Assembly (NCBI RefSeq): GCF_051027545.1 | Contig: NZ_CP194902.1 | Location: forward strand, 1,550,001-1,614,000 | Reading direction: 5' to 3' | Origin: Methylocaldum sp002005105 | Lineage (GTDB): Bacteria > Pseudomonadota > Gammaproteobacteria > Methylococcales > Methylococcaceae | DNA length: 64,000 nt | Shown: positions 46,287 to 53,977 of the stretch, in pieces | Layout: the number at the start of each line of letters is the position of its first letter | Position numbering within the stretch: the stretch's first letter is position 1 | Program-made: the position numbers and the translations under genes | The notes under the pieces: generated by a model | Seen by the model: only the letters and a program-made list of their open reading frames with translations | Database searches by the model: none | What the model was told of the DNA's origin: nothing

Positions 46287-46639
46287 GTACAGCGGGTAGC
46301 CGTGTTGCCCTGTAAGTTTAATCTCGCTCCCCCATGGTAACGTCCGGCTCTATCGGTCCAGCCCAATCCGCCGGATAGTGGCAACTAATCTGATCCTGAA
46401 ATTGCGTTGATTGCAGTCTTCTAAAGCTATGGATGCGGTGCAGGCCTTGAGGCTCAGCAGGTAGCAAACAGGTCGGACATGCCGTGCAGCTTGCCCGCTC
46501 CTCGGCGGGGAGTGCCGTAGGCTGGGTTGAGGAACGAAACCCAGCTCTTTGACTGACTAACTCCGATCCTGCCAATTCTCCATTCCTGAAAACGCAGTAA
46601 CTATAACCTGCTTCCAAGGTCTTCCCCACACAGACCAAA
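46287..46639. other. Intergenic region with one GCTGGGTT-family REP (46517-46545)
   Basis: No convincing gene. The hairpin GTAG + GCTGGGTT...AACCCAGC at 46517-46545 is a single copy, identical to the left half of the pair at 44002. Confidence 0.6.
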
Positions 46640-47155
46640 CTACAGGCTTTGGCTTTCTGAAATTTGGTTCGTGGTTTGTCGCACTGCGCGCGCAGGCGGA
46701 GTCGTTAGGCGGAATAGTTTGTTGGGCCGTAGCAAGCGATGCCGCCGGTATTTCAATATAAGCTTCATCCGATCTCGCTGGCGCATATAAGCAACTTCTA
46801 GTATGTAAATCGGTGTTGAGAAGAGCCATATGTAGATCTTCCCGAACAACGTTTTCGCGATAGCAGCCAATGGGCTCGCCAGAAAGCCATAAAAAAACAG
46901 CAGGCACACAACTACAAAAGCAATCATCAGAGCATACGTGCGAACAACCTGATGCAGTATCAAAACGTCATCATGGCGGATGCTTCTGACCCACAGCAAA
47001 TCATTTCTTTTAAGGTAACGTAACCAAGACCTCAACTTACCAGGGACTGCAGACAGAACTCTCGGGATACGGGGCAAAATGCCCGCAAGAACTATGAAAA
47101 ATACGCCTGTAAACCACCAGTCTAGACTGCCTAAGTTTTCCAGAATCTTATCCAC
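46640..47155 (-). CDS. Small membrane protein of unknown function
   Basis: 171 aa starting with GTG at 47155 (AAGGAAAA upstream). Helices at about 13-30, 70-95 and 105-122 alternate with Arg/Lys-rich loops; the C-terminal 45 residues are strongly basic (KLILKYRRHRLLRPNK). No family recognised. It belongs to a run of minus-strand accessory genes with lower GC. Confidence 0.65.
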   Translation of the reverse strand: MDKILENLGSLDWWFTGVFFIVLAGILPRIPRVLSAVPGKLRSWLRYLKRNDLLWVRSIRHDDVLILHQVVRTYALMIAFVVVCLLFFYGFLASPLAAIAKTLFGKIYIWLFSTPIYILEVAYMRQRDRMKLILKYRRHRLLRPNKLFRLTTPPARAVRQTTNQISESQSL

Positions 47156-47658
47156 TGCTTTTCCTTATCCCGATGTTTGCAATTTTGCCGACCCTAAACC
47201 CCTTGTTCGCTTTTGGGCCGGCGGGATCGCTTCGTTGAGAATCTTAAATCGTTGTCATTACTCGCTCGAACTTCCACCCTGCAAGTCCTTCGAAGCCAAA
47301 AGATAAATTACTAGGGGAAACTGGAATTGTGAGAGCTATCATCAGCTCGGCGCAGCCGATAAGCATAGTCTTTTTCCCTGCCCTAGCTGCATGATTAAAA
47401 CAGTCTGGAGCAGGGGGATAGGCTTCCGGAGGGAGTTTGTTCCGAACAACCGGCGGGCCTAACCCTCCTGTCCAAGTCATGAACAGTAAGAACCGGACAG
47501 CAAAGCACAGAAGCCTGACGTCCTATATGCACGTGCTCGATTTCCGCCGGCCCAAAATTGACGGCGAGATATCCCGACGCTTTAGTGGCAGGGCTTAGCG
47601 CTGCCCCCCGCTGCTTAGTTGAATCCGGCATTCACCGAACTCATCTACCGCTTATTTG
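47156..47658. other. Intergenic region, no gene supported
   Basis: About 500 bp in the accessory island. Reading frames here have no family resemblance or ribosome-binding site and may be decayed sequence. Confidence 0.4.
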
Positions 47659-48000
47659 TCACGCATGTGAATGCAATGCCCTCACTCTGAAAATCGTCCC
47701 ATTTGCGGCTGAAATGAGACAGCGGGGTCGTTCCATTCGGCGCATTACGCTAACGCTAATGCGCCCTACGCGGGCTATGTCGATGAGTTTCCTGTTCAGT
47801 TCAAGGAGATCGTCGTCCGCCTTGCTTCGTTGCTCTTTGGCCTCAAGCGGGATAATTATCTCCATGTATTTAACCTTCCGGTCCAAGAACGATGTGTACA
47901 TGGAGGCAAACGAGAAGATCGAGACAACGATCAACGCGAGACCGAAAAGACAAGTGAACTTGTAGATGTTGTCGGTTGGGATAGGGACGCTGGGTGTCAT
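47659..48000 (-). CDS. Small membrane protein truncated by a REP insertion
   Basis: 113 aa with one N-terminal helix (YKFTCLFGLALIVVSIFSF), then a helical segment (PLEAKEQRSKADDDLLELNR). From about residue 77 the coding sequence is the REP hairpin at 47739-47769 (RISVSVMRRMERPR), and what follows looks non-native. The original protein was therefore probably different after residue 77. Unknown function. Confidence 0.55.
   Translation of the reverse strand: MTPSVPIPTDNIYKFTCLFGLALIVVSIFSFASMYTSFLDRKVKYMEIIIPLEAKEQRSKADDDLLELNRKLIDIARVGRISVSVMRRMERPRCLISAANGTIFRVRALHSHA
47739..47769. repeat. REP-like hairpin (GGCGCATTA family) inside a coding region
   Basis: On the minus strand: GTAG, GGCGCATTA, loop GCGTTAGCG, TAATGCGCC. 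Only copy of this stem variant in the window. Confidence 0.8.
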
Positions 48001-48057
48001 TCTTCGTGATGGTTAACAACTAATCAAAAAATCGATATAGCCTGCGGTTTCAGGGCC

Positions 48058-48089
48058 GTAGAGCGGAATAGCGTACGCGTGTATTCCGC
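48058..48089. repeat. REP-like hairpin (GCGGAATA family)
   Basis: GTAG, A, then GCGGAATA...TATTCCGC around GCGTACGCGTG. Lies 35 bp after the stop of the repeat-protein gene. Confidence 0.75.
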
Positions 48090-48123
48090 CAAACGATGCT
48101 GGATTGAATTGTTAAACGCGAAG

Positions 48124-48411
48124 CTACCGGAATTCATAATCAGCGAGGCCTCCCCAGCCTGCGGGATGTGTAACTGTTCGATAAATCCTGCCGTCGGCTT
48201 TGATTTCATAGTCTGGCAAGCTAGACCACCCCATGGGATGCGTTACAGTACGATAGATTTTGCTGTCGCTACGGAATTCATAATCCGGGAGTCCGCTTCA
48301 CCCTTCAGGATGTGAAACTGTTCGGTAAATCTTGCCATCTTGCCTGATTTCATAATCAGCCAAGCCGCTCCAACCGTTGGGGTGGGTAACGGCGCGATAG
48401 ATTTGTTTCAT
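48124..48411 (-). pseudogene. Tandem-repeat protein gene (IYRTVTHP repeats) with an in-frame TGA
   Basis: ATG at 48411 (AAGGG eight bases upstream) opens a 96-codon frame made of four near-identical 26-residue units of the form KIYRTVTHPxGWSxLPDYEI, ending at TAG 48124-48126. Codon 38 (48298-48300) is TGA where the other units have TGG (Trp), so the product is cut to 37 aa unless read through. Units are strongly conserved at the protein level and diverged at DNA level. Repeats of short beta-strands suggest a small beta-propeller-like or flower-like fold. Function unknown. Confidence 0.75.
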
Positions 48412-48510
48412 ATTATGCCCTTATATGGAATGTGGAATGCCGCCGGCTCAGTCGAACCAGCCGTTAGGCGAAATGGTTTTGCTGTAAGCCCAACCCATTT
48501 TGCATGCGTG

Positions 48511-49005
48511 TTATGCAGCCTCATCTGGCGGCATCCGGTTGAGCAACTGAAGTTCTTCAACGTCCTGAGTAAAGTCCAAAATAATCTGGATGGGTTCGCC
48601 GTCCATATGCCTGTCGTTATAAACATCCATGTCCGTCTTTAGCTGTAAACAATCGCCAACAATTTGTCGGCGTCTCTGGGCAAAAGCACCTTCAAAGTGG
48701 GAGCGTGGGGCGTTATCGTCGTCAATATCAGCCCATAGCGTGAGATTTTTTCCATCGGCTTTTTCCTTTCTGGCATGCTTAGCGCGATACCGTCTTCCAT
48801 ATTTATCCGTCCGGTACTCCTCGCGCCAAGCTTTAGCCAATTCATCAGCTAGTTGGTTAACCAAGTCGATTTTTCTCGGCTGCCACAGACCCTTTTTTAT
48901 GGCCCAAGCAGCCACATCATGCGCAGTAATTGCGGAAGAGGAATAACCGGTTTCCTTCTCATACATGCTAAAAAACCTTTGGAGCTGCTCTTTGTGGCTA
49001 GCCAT
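48511..49005 (-). CDS. Hypothetical protein next to the HigA-ImmA gene
   Basis: 164 aa, soluble and highly charged. AGGAG precedes the ATG. Segments: MASHKEQLQRFFSMYEKETG, ITAHDVAAWAIKKGLW (helical, possibly DNA-binding), a basic middle (KYGRRYRAKHARKEKADG) and an acidic C terminus. It is 23 bp downstream of the HigA-ImmA gene on the same strand, so it is likely the third gene of that operon. No family was recognised. Confidence 0.7.
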   Translation of the reverse strand: MASHKEQLQRFFSMYEKETGYSSSAITAHDVAAWAIKKGLWQPRKIDLVNQLADELAKAWREEYRTDKYGRRYRAKHARKEKADGKNLTLWADIDDDNAPRSHFEGAFAQRRRQIVGDCLQLKTDMDVYNDRHMDGEPIQIILDFTQDVEELQLLNRMPPDEAA

Positions 49006-49028
49006 GTCACGAATCTCCTAATCCAACG

Positions 49029-50156
49029 TCAAAAAATATTAACGGTATGTCCCCACCCATCAGCCATACCAGACTGCGTTACGAAATTCCGTATTTTTAC
49101 CTGATATTTCTTCAGGAAGTCGTATCTATCCAGTTTCCGTTGAAGCTGGCCAACAACAAGGCCCGGATGAACCTTTAACCTCTGTGCGAACAGCACGACT
49201 CGCTGCTCGGAGAAGTAAGGCCGCACCCGCATAATAAAATTGGTCAGCTCCGACTGCGAAACGCAGAATTCAGCTGCGGCTGCGTTCGCAATTCGCTCTT
49301 CTGGTGGCACCGAGTCAGCGGTTGACGCCTTTTCGCCTTCTAAGCCGACATCAAAGCATCCCTCTTGTTGTCCATGCTTTTGTAAAACATGCTCGATCTC
49401 GTGGCGCAAAACGAACCAGAAATTATCGATCCGGTCATATCGGATCGACATGCCGATTACGGGCGATGACGAGTCCAGCCAAAAACAAACGCCGTCAATA
49501 TTGGACTTTGGAAAAGCTTCAACAACGACGAACCGAACCCCGCATTCCGCAAGAATGCGGGGCACATGCCTAACTTCTTCTGGATCACCGAGCAGGCGCC
49601 CCAATGCCGGAATGGCGTCCTGGAGACGGTGCTCCTGATAGGGAGGGACAATCATTGTTTTAGAAATTTGCCTTACACGGTTGAGCCATGCCAACTGCTC
49701 GATAGGCAGGGACTTGTAAGACGTTTTTTTAGCGGCATGTATAAAACTAGGTTCTTCATCGATATGGGATAAATCGAAAAACCTCAAAAATTGTTGTTCC
49801 AATACCTCGAGATTTTCCGATGCCGTTATCCATCCACGCTTAATCATTTCCTTGACCGGGAATTTGTCATATAACTTGGCGCGTTTAGATACCTCTTCTT
49901 CCTGAATCTTGGCTTTTGATAACTGGTAACTGGTTTCAAGGTTCATCCAATATTGCGCGCTGGTCCCGAAAGCCGCCGCAAGCCCTTTGGCTGTTTCCGG
50001 CGTAATAGCTCGTTTGCCGGAAATAATCTCGCTAATAAGGCGCGCAGGTCGCCCAAGAATCTCAGCAAGCTCCACTTGGCTCCAATTCCGCGTCTCCAAT
50101 TCTTCCCGCAGAAACTCGCCAGGTGGAAACACTTCCGCAGGAATTCTTGTATTCAT
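49029..50156 (-). CDS. HigA-type antitoxin fused to an ImmA/IrrE metallopeptidase
   Basis: 375 aa. The N terminus is a HigA-family HTH (PPGEFLREELETRNWSQVEL, SEIISGKRAITPETA, about 10-70). A helical linker leads to an ImmA/IrrE-like zinc peptidase: FWFVLRHEIEHVL with HEIEH at 252-256 and a downstream Glu in NAAAAEFCVS. ImmA/IrrE proteases cleave repressors or antitoxins; the fusion suggests an antitoxin able to relieve its own repression. The RelE/HigB-like toxin gene is directly upstream (12-bp gap). Confidence 0.9.
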   Translation of the reverse strand: MNTRIPAEVFPPGEFLREELETRNWSQVELAEILGRPARLISEIISGKRAITPETAKGLAAAFGTSAQYWMNLETSYQLSKAKIQEEEVSKRAKLYDKFPVKEMIKRGWITASENLEVLEQQFLRFFDLSHIDEEPSFIHAAKKTSYKSLPIEQLAWLNRVRQISKTMIVPPYQEHRLQDAIPALGRLLGDPEEVRHVPRILAECGVRFVVVEAFPKSNIDGVCFWLDSSSPVIGMSIRYDRIDNFWFVLRHEIEHVLQKHGQQEGCFDVGLEGEKASTADSVPPEERIANAAAAEFCVSQSELTNFIMRVRPYFSEQRVVLFAQRLKVHPGLVVGQLQRKLDRYDFLKKYQVKIRNFVTQSGMADGWGHTVNIF

Positions 50157-50168
50157 GATGTCGTCTCC

Positions 50169-50465
50169 TCAGTGATAGTCTTCAATCCCGATGATATGAA
50201 TGATCTTTTCTGAGCTTTTCCCCTGGATCTCTATAATTAACCGCCACTGATCATTCAGTCTCATTGAGTGCTGATGGCTTCTATTGCCCTTTAATTTTTC
50301 AAGACGAAGAGATTTCAATGCATACAAATCTCGCTCATCTGTGGCGCTACGGATCTGCTGTAACCGTTTTCGGTACATGCTGACTATTGCGCCGGGAAAG
50401 CCAGCAACGAACCGAGCATCTGTTTCGAGCCGATCATACAGCTCGTCCGAAAATCGAACGTCCAT
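50169..50465 (-). CDS. higB: HigB/RelE-like toxin
   Basis: 98 aa of the RelE/HigB ribosome-dependent mRNase superfamily. The pattern ALKSLRLEKLKGNRSHQHS followed by MRLNDQWRLIIEI and IIHIIGIEDYH is typical of HigB. Toxin-first gene order is the higBA arrangement. The partner antitoxin is the HigA-ImmA protein. Confidence 0.9.
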   Translation of the reverse strand: MDVRFSDELYDRLETDARFVAGFPGAIVSMYRKRLQQIRSATDERDLYALKSLRLEKLKGNRSHQHSMRLNDQWRLIIEIQGKSSEKIIHIIGIEDYH

Positions 50466-50599
50466 CCCCTCTTCCTAAACTTGTTTTACATAAGGTTACC
50501 ACAATTACACATAGTGTAAATATGGTCATTTTGCGTGGATTGACGTGCCTTTGAAGGTCTACGCCGTCAGTGAGCGCCTGGCGCAGGGAGGCCGCGATC

Positions 50600-50866
50600 A
50601 TGGCTAAGAAAACGTCCGCGCATTCCCGCCAATGCGCCTCCCGCAAGATTATCCGGTTCCCCGGAACGTCCACCGAATTCGACACGGGGCGATCCGCCGA
50701 GCGGGTTGTTTGCGAGGAAAGCCGAGAGCTCATGGAGGAGCTTCAAGAGTTGGTCGAAAGCGGAGACATCGAAGGGCTCGTCGTTGTGGCCACCCTGCGG
50801 AACGGCTACGAGCTGACGAAAATGTCGGGCTCGGCGCACACGAAACCCTTCCGGATCGTTCTATAA
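50600..50866 (+). CDS. Small hypothetical protein, 88 aa
   Basis: ATG at 50600 with GGGAGG upstream. Basic N terminus (MAKKTSAHSRQ), RKIIRFPGTSTEF, then an acidic helix (ESRELMEELQELVESGDIEG) and LVVVATLRNGYELTKMSG. Resembles small proteins from phage or integrative elements, family unnamed. An open stretch in another frame directly after it (to TAA at 50995, ending LPELDFNELPQE) has no start codon and could be a frameshifted continuation. Confidence 0.6.
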   Translation: MAKKTSAHSRQCASRKIIRFPGTSTEFDTGRSAERVVCEESRELMEELQELVESGDIEGLVVVATLRNGYELTKMSGSAHTKPFRIVL

Positions 50867-51216
50867 GCCGGCTGCTGTCGCTGATCGACAAGGTGGTCGG
50901 GCCCGTCGCCCACGCTGCCGCTCCCCGGTCCGATGCTCGGCTCGCCGACAAGGGCTTTCTGCCGGAACTCGATTTCAATGAATTGCCACAGGAATAAGCC
51001 TCGAACACGAGGCGGAATTCTGCACTTGTATTGTGGAAAGGAATCCATTCGCTGGTCGGCAATTCTTTTCCGACAAATGCGCCCGAATTCGGCATTCGGC
51101 GCTTTTCGTATTACTATCCCCCGACAAATAAAACGGCTGTTGTCGCTTATTGGCTGATGAAAACGGGCGAAACGAAATCCGGATTCGATCGGCCTCATCC
51201 TTCGGTGGGATAGCTC
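50867..51216. other. Intergenic region with possible frameshifted tail and a degenerate REP
   Basis: 50867-50997 reads LLSLIDKVVGPVAHAAAP...LDFNELPQE, protein-like but without a start. At 51053-51075 a degenerate GTCGGCAA hairpin (GGTCGGCAATTCTTTTCCGAC) is present. The last 100 bp likely hold the kinase promoter. Confidence 0.45.
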
Positions 51217-52860
51217 ATGTTGCGTATCAGATTGGCGATGGTTGTCGCCATCTCTCTGTGTTTTGTCTTCGTGCTCGGCTTTACGCTGTACTGGGGGTCT
51301 CACAAAATCGCCCTGTATTCGTCCCGCAGCCAGTCGGCTTACGAGGCGTTCGACCGCTATCAGCAGCTCTACCGGGAAGCTTATCGCTATTTTAAGCAAC
51401 GCATGGATCTGCTCCTGGTCGATCAGCAAGGCACGGCGGCTGATGTCGAGATGTCCCGCCAGCGTCTGCACGATGCGGTAGAACGCCTGCGGAAAGCCGC
51501 GGCAACCGACCTGGACGCCGCCAGCGATATCGAGGTCTGGCAGACCCGTCAGAGCGAACTGGACAGCATCGCCCGTCTGAGCGCCTCGCTCGAAGCCGGC
51601 ATGAATCGGTTCGACCAGGTCGACCGCCTGCGGCAGGAGGGTCGGCGCGAAGCGGCGTTATTGCTGCTGTCGGAAGTTCTGGAGGAAGACATCGACCGCA
51701 AATTCGACCCGCTGATCGATGATGCGATCAATCGCGAGCGTGAGCGGGCCCTGGTGGCGAGAGAGCGATTGATGGGGCTGATCGGGCTTTCCAGCTGGAT
51801 TTCCATCAGCACGGCCATCGTCTCGGTGGTTTTCAGCATCGCCGCGGGCGCCATGCTTTTCAGAAGCATCCGAAGGCCGATCGAGGCCCTGATGCGAGGC
51901 ACCGACGAAATCGCGGCCGGCAATCTCCCTTATCGCATTCCCATCGATAGCCGGGACGAATTCGGTTATCTCGCCAAGCACTTCAATCAAATGGCGCAAG
52001 AGCTGGAAGTCCAGCAGCGGAAGCTCGGCGAGGCGCGCACTGTGCTGGAACAAAAGGTGGCGGAGCGGACGCTCGAGCTGAACCACCTCAACGGCGAGCT
52101 GCAACGCATGGATCATGCGCGGAGGCAGTTCTTCGCCGATATCAGTCACGAACTGCGCACCCCGATTACGGTGATCCGCGGCGAGGCCGAAGTGACGCTT
52201 CGGGGGAGGAACAAGGATGCCGAGGAGTACAAGGAATCCTTGCAGCGCATTCTCGAACTGTCGCTGCAATTGGGTAAGCTGGTCAACGATCTGTTGTTCC
52301 TCGCCAGGGCCGAAACCGCGAACCTACAGTTCGAGTGGGAAACCCTCGATCTCGTCGAACTGGTCGTCAATGCGGCCGAGGATATACGTGTGCTGGCGCA
52401 GGAGAAATCGATCGAGGTGACGCTGAACGTAACGGATACGCCGGTGTGGGTCCGCGGCGACAAACAGCGGCTTCGACAGATCATTTTCGTTCTCGGGGAC
52501 AATGCTTGCCGGTATTCGCATGCCGGCGGCCGGATCATCATCGATCTGGAGGGCGACGGAACGGAAGCGCTTCTGCGCGTCATCGATCACGGCATAGGCA
52601 TTCCCGCCCAGGACCTCAAGATGATCTTCGACCGTTACTACCGCAGCACGAACGCCCGCCGTTCCAGCGACGACGGCACCGGCCTCGGGCTTCCGGTCGC
52701 AAAAGCCATCGTGGCCGCGCACGGCGGGGAGATTTCGGCGGACAGCAGCGAAGAAGCGGGAACGACATTTGCAGTAACATTGCCGCAAGTTGATTTGAAA
52801 GACAGCGCTGTCGATGCGAGCGCCGACGATTTCGACTACGTCCGAGAATCGGCCGCATAG
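51217..52860 (+). CDS. HAMP-containing sensor histidine kinase
   Basis: 547 aa. TM1 (7-28), a long helical periplasmic domain (30-185), TM2 (190-212), HAMP (213-265, RPIEALMRGTDEIAAGNL), coiled coil (270-300), HisKA with His near 311 (DISHELRTPITV) and HATPase_c (FVLGDNACRYSHAGG, DHGIGI, DGTGLGLPVAK). The cognate regulator gene starts 240 bp downstream on the same strand. It is unusual in sensing through a four-helix-bundle-like periplasmic domain with no ligand motif. Confidence 0.93.
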   Translation: MLRIRLAMVVAISLCFVFVLGFTLYWGSHKIALYSSRSQSAYEAFDRYQQLYREAYRYFKQRMDLLLVDQQGTAADVEMSRQRLHDAVERLRKAAATDLDAASDIEVWQTRQSELDSIARLSASLEAGMNRFDQVDRLRQEGRREAALLLLSEVLEEDIDRKFDPLIDDAINRERERALVARERLMGLIGLSSWISISTAIVSVVFSIAAGAMLFRSIRRPIEALMRGTDEIAAGNLPYRIPIDSRDEFGYLAKHFNQMAQELEVQQRKLGEARTVLEQKVAERTLELNHLNGELQRMDHARRQFFADISHELRTPITVIRGEAEVTLRGRNKDAEEYKESLQRILELSLQLGKLVNDLLFLARAETANLQFEWETLDLVELVVNAAEDIRVLAQEKSIEVTLNVTDTPVWVRGDKQRLRQIIFVLGDNACRYSHAGGRIIIDLEGDGTEALLRVIDHGIGIPAQDLKMIFDRYYRSTNARRSSDDGTGLGLPVAKAIVAAHGGEISADSSEEAGTTFAVTLPQVDLKDSAVDASADDFDYVRESAA

Positions 52861-52929
52861 CTCGAAGGCCGGCGTTTTGTGGGAACGGGCTTTAGAGCTG
52901 ATTTCGTCGCGATGTAGCGCCCGAGGCTA

Positions 52930-52994
52930 GTAGGTCGGCAATCCTTTGCCGACGAAGACGTTTCGATGGGCACGCTACGCTTTGCCCATCCTAC
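52930..52994. repeat. REP-like mixed pair between kinase and regulator
   Basis: GTAG + GTCGGCAA...TTGCCGAC (52930-52953), then GATGGGCA...TGCCCATC + CTAC (52965-52994). Two different stem families face each other, as in a composite BIME. Confidence 0.8.
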
Positions 52995-53099
52995 CTAGCC
53001 CGCGATGGGCAGCCGTTCGGAATCGCGGGCTAGAGCCTGCTCCAACGGAATGCGCAAAATGTCTAATAAAACGCTTTTTTTGGGAGAGGTAACAAGACC

Positions 53100-53819
53100 T
53101 TGGATATTCTGCTGGTGGAAGACGACGAGCGTATCGTCGAATTCGTCAGACGAGGGTTGAAGGCCGAGGGGTATGCGGTGGATGTCGCCCGTACCGGACG
53201 GGACGGCATCGCGCTGGGAAACACGGCGGCCTATCGGTTGATCATCCTGGATCGAAAGCTGCCCGATCTTACCGGTCTCGAAGTGTGCGAGCGCCTGCGC
53301 GCCGATCACGTCGACACGCCCATACTCATGCTGACGGCCATGGATACGGTGCAGGACAAGGTGACCGGCCTCCGCTCCGGAGCGGACGACTATATGACCA
53401 AGCCCTTCTCGTTCGAAGAATTGCTCGCACGCATCGAAGCGCTGATGCGGCGGCGCGGAGTAGGGATCAAGAGCGAGGCCAGGGAACTCCGCATCGCCGA
53501 TCTGGTGCTGAACCAGGAGACCCATGAGGTTCGGCGCGGCAATCAGGTGATCGATCTGACGCCCAAGGAGTTCGCGCTGCTCGAGAGTTTCATGAAGGCT
53601 CCCGGCAAGGTTTTGAGCCGAACGCGGATTCTGGAGCAGGTTTGGGGTTACAGCGCCGATCCCATGACCAATGTGGTCGACGTGTACGTCCGCCAGTTGC
53701 GGCGCAAGATCGATGAGAATTACGACCATAAGCTTCTCAAGACGGTTCGGGGTTACGGCTACAAGCTGGACGCCTCGCAGGAATCGGACGCGATCGCCCA
53801 GGGTGGCGCAGAGGCCTGA
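53100..53819 (+). CDS. OmpR/PhoB-type response regulator
   Basis: 239 aa. Receiver with Asp51 (LIILDRKLPDL) and Lys101 (MTKPFSFEEL); winged-helix DNA-binding domain (DLTPKEFALLESFMKAPGKV, VWGYSADPMTNVVDVYVRQL, TVRGYGYKL). TTG start supported by GAGAGG upstream. It is the partner of the kinase ending at 52,860 although the pair is interrupted by repeats. Confidence 0.94.
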   Translation: MDILLVEDDERIVEFVRRGLKAEGYAVDVARTGRDGIALGNTAAYRLIILDRKLPDLTGLEVCERLRADHVDTPILMLTAMDTVQDKVTGLRSGADDYMTKPFSFEELLARIEALMRRRGVGIKSEARELRIADLVLNQETHEVRRGNQVIDLTPKEFALLESFMKAPGKVLSRTRILEQVWGYSADPMTNVVDVYVRQLRRKIDENYDHKLLKTVRGYGYKLDASQESDAIAQGGAEA

Positions 53820-53977
53820 GTAAAGCGCAGGGGACGCTGAAGCACACTCATGTGCGCCCACGCCGATCCGTTGCGGTATTATCTGCATGCCCGAAGTGGG
53901 CTTCCGGGGGCGGCGGATTACGAACAATAAATAATTCGGGCAAATCGATTGTTCGAACTCATCACCAGGTGCATCTC

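Noticed and set aside
48298..48300. In-frame TGA considered as a selenocysteine codon
   Set aside because: The equivalent position in the other units is Trp, and no SECIS-like hairpin directly follows; a TGG to TGA change is simpler.
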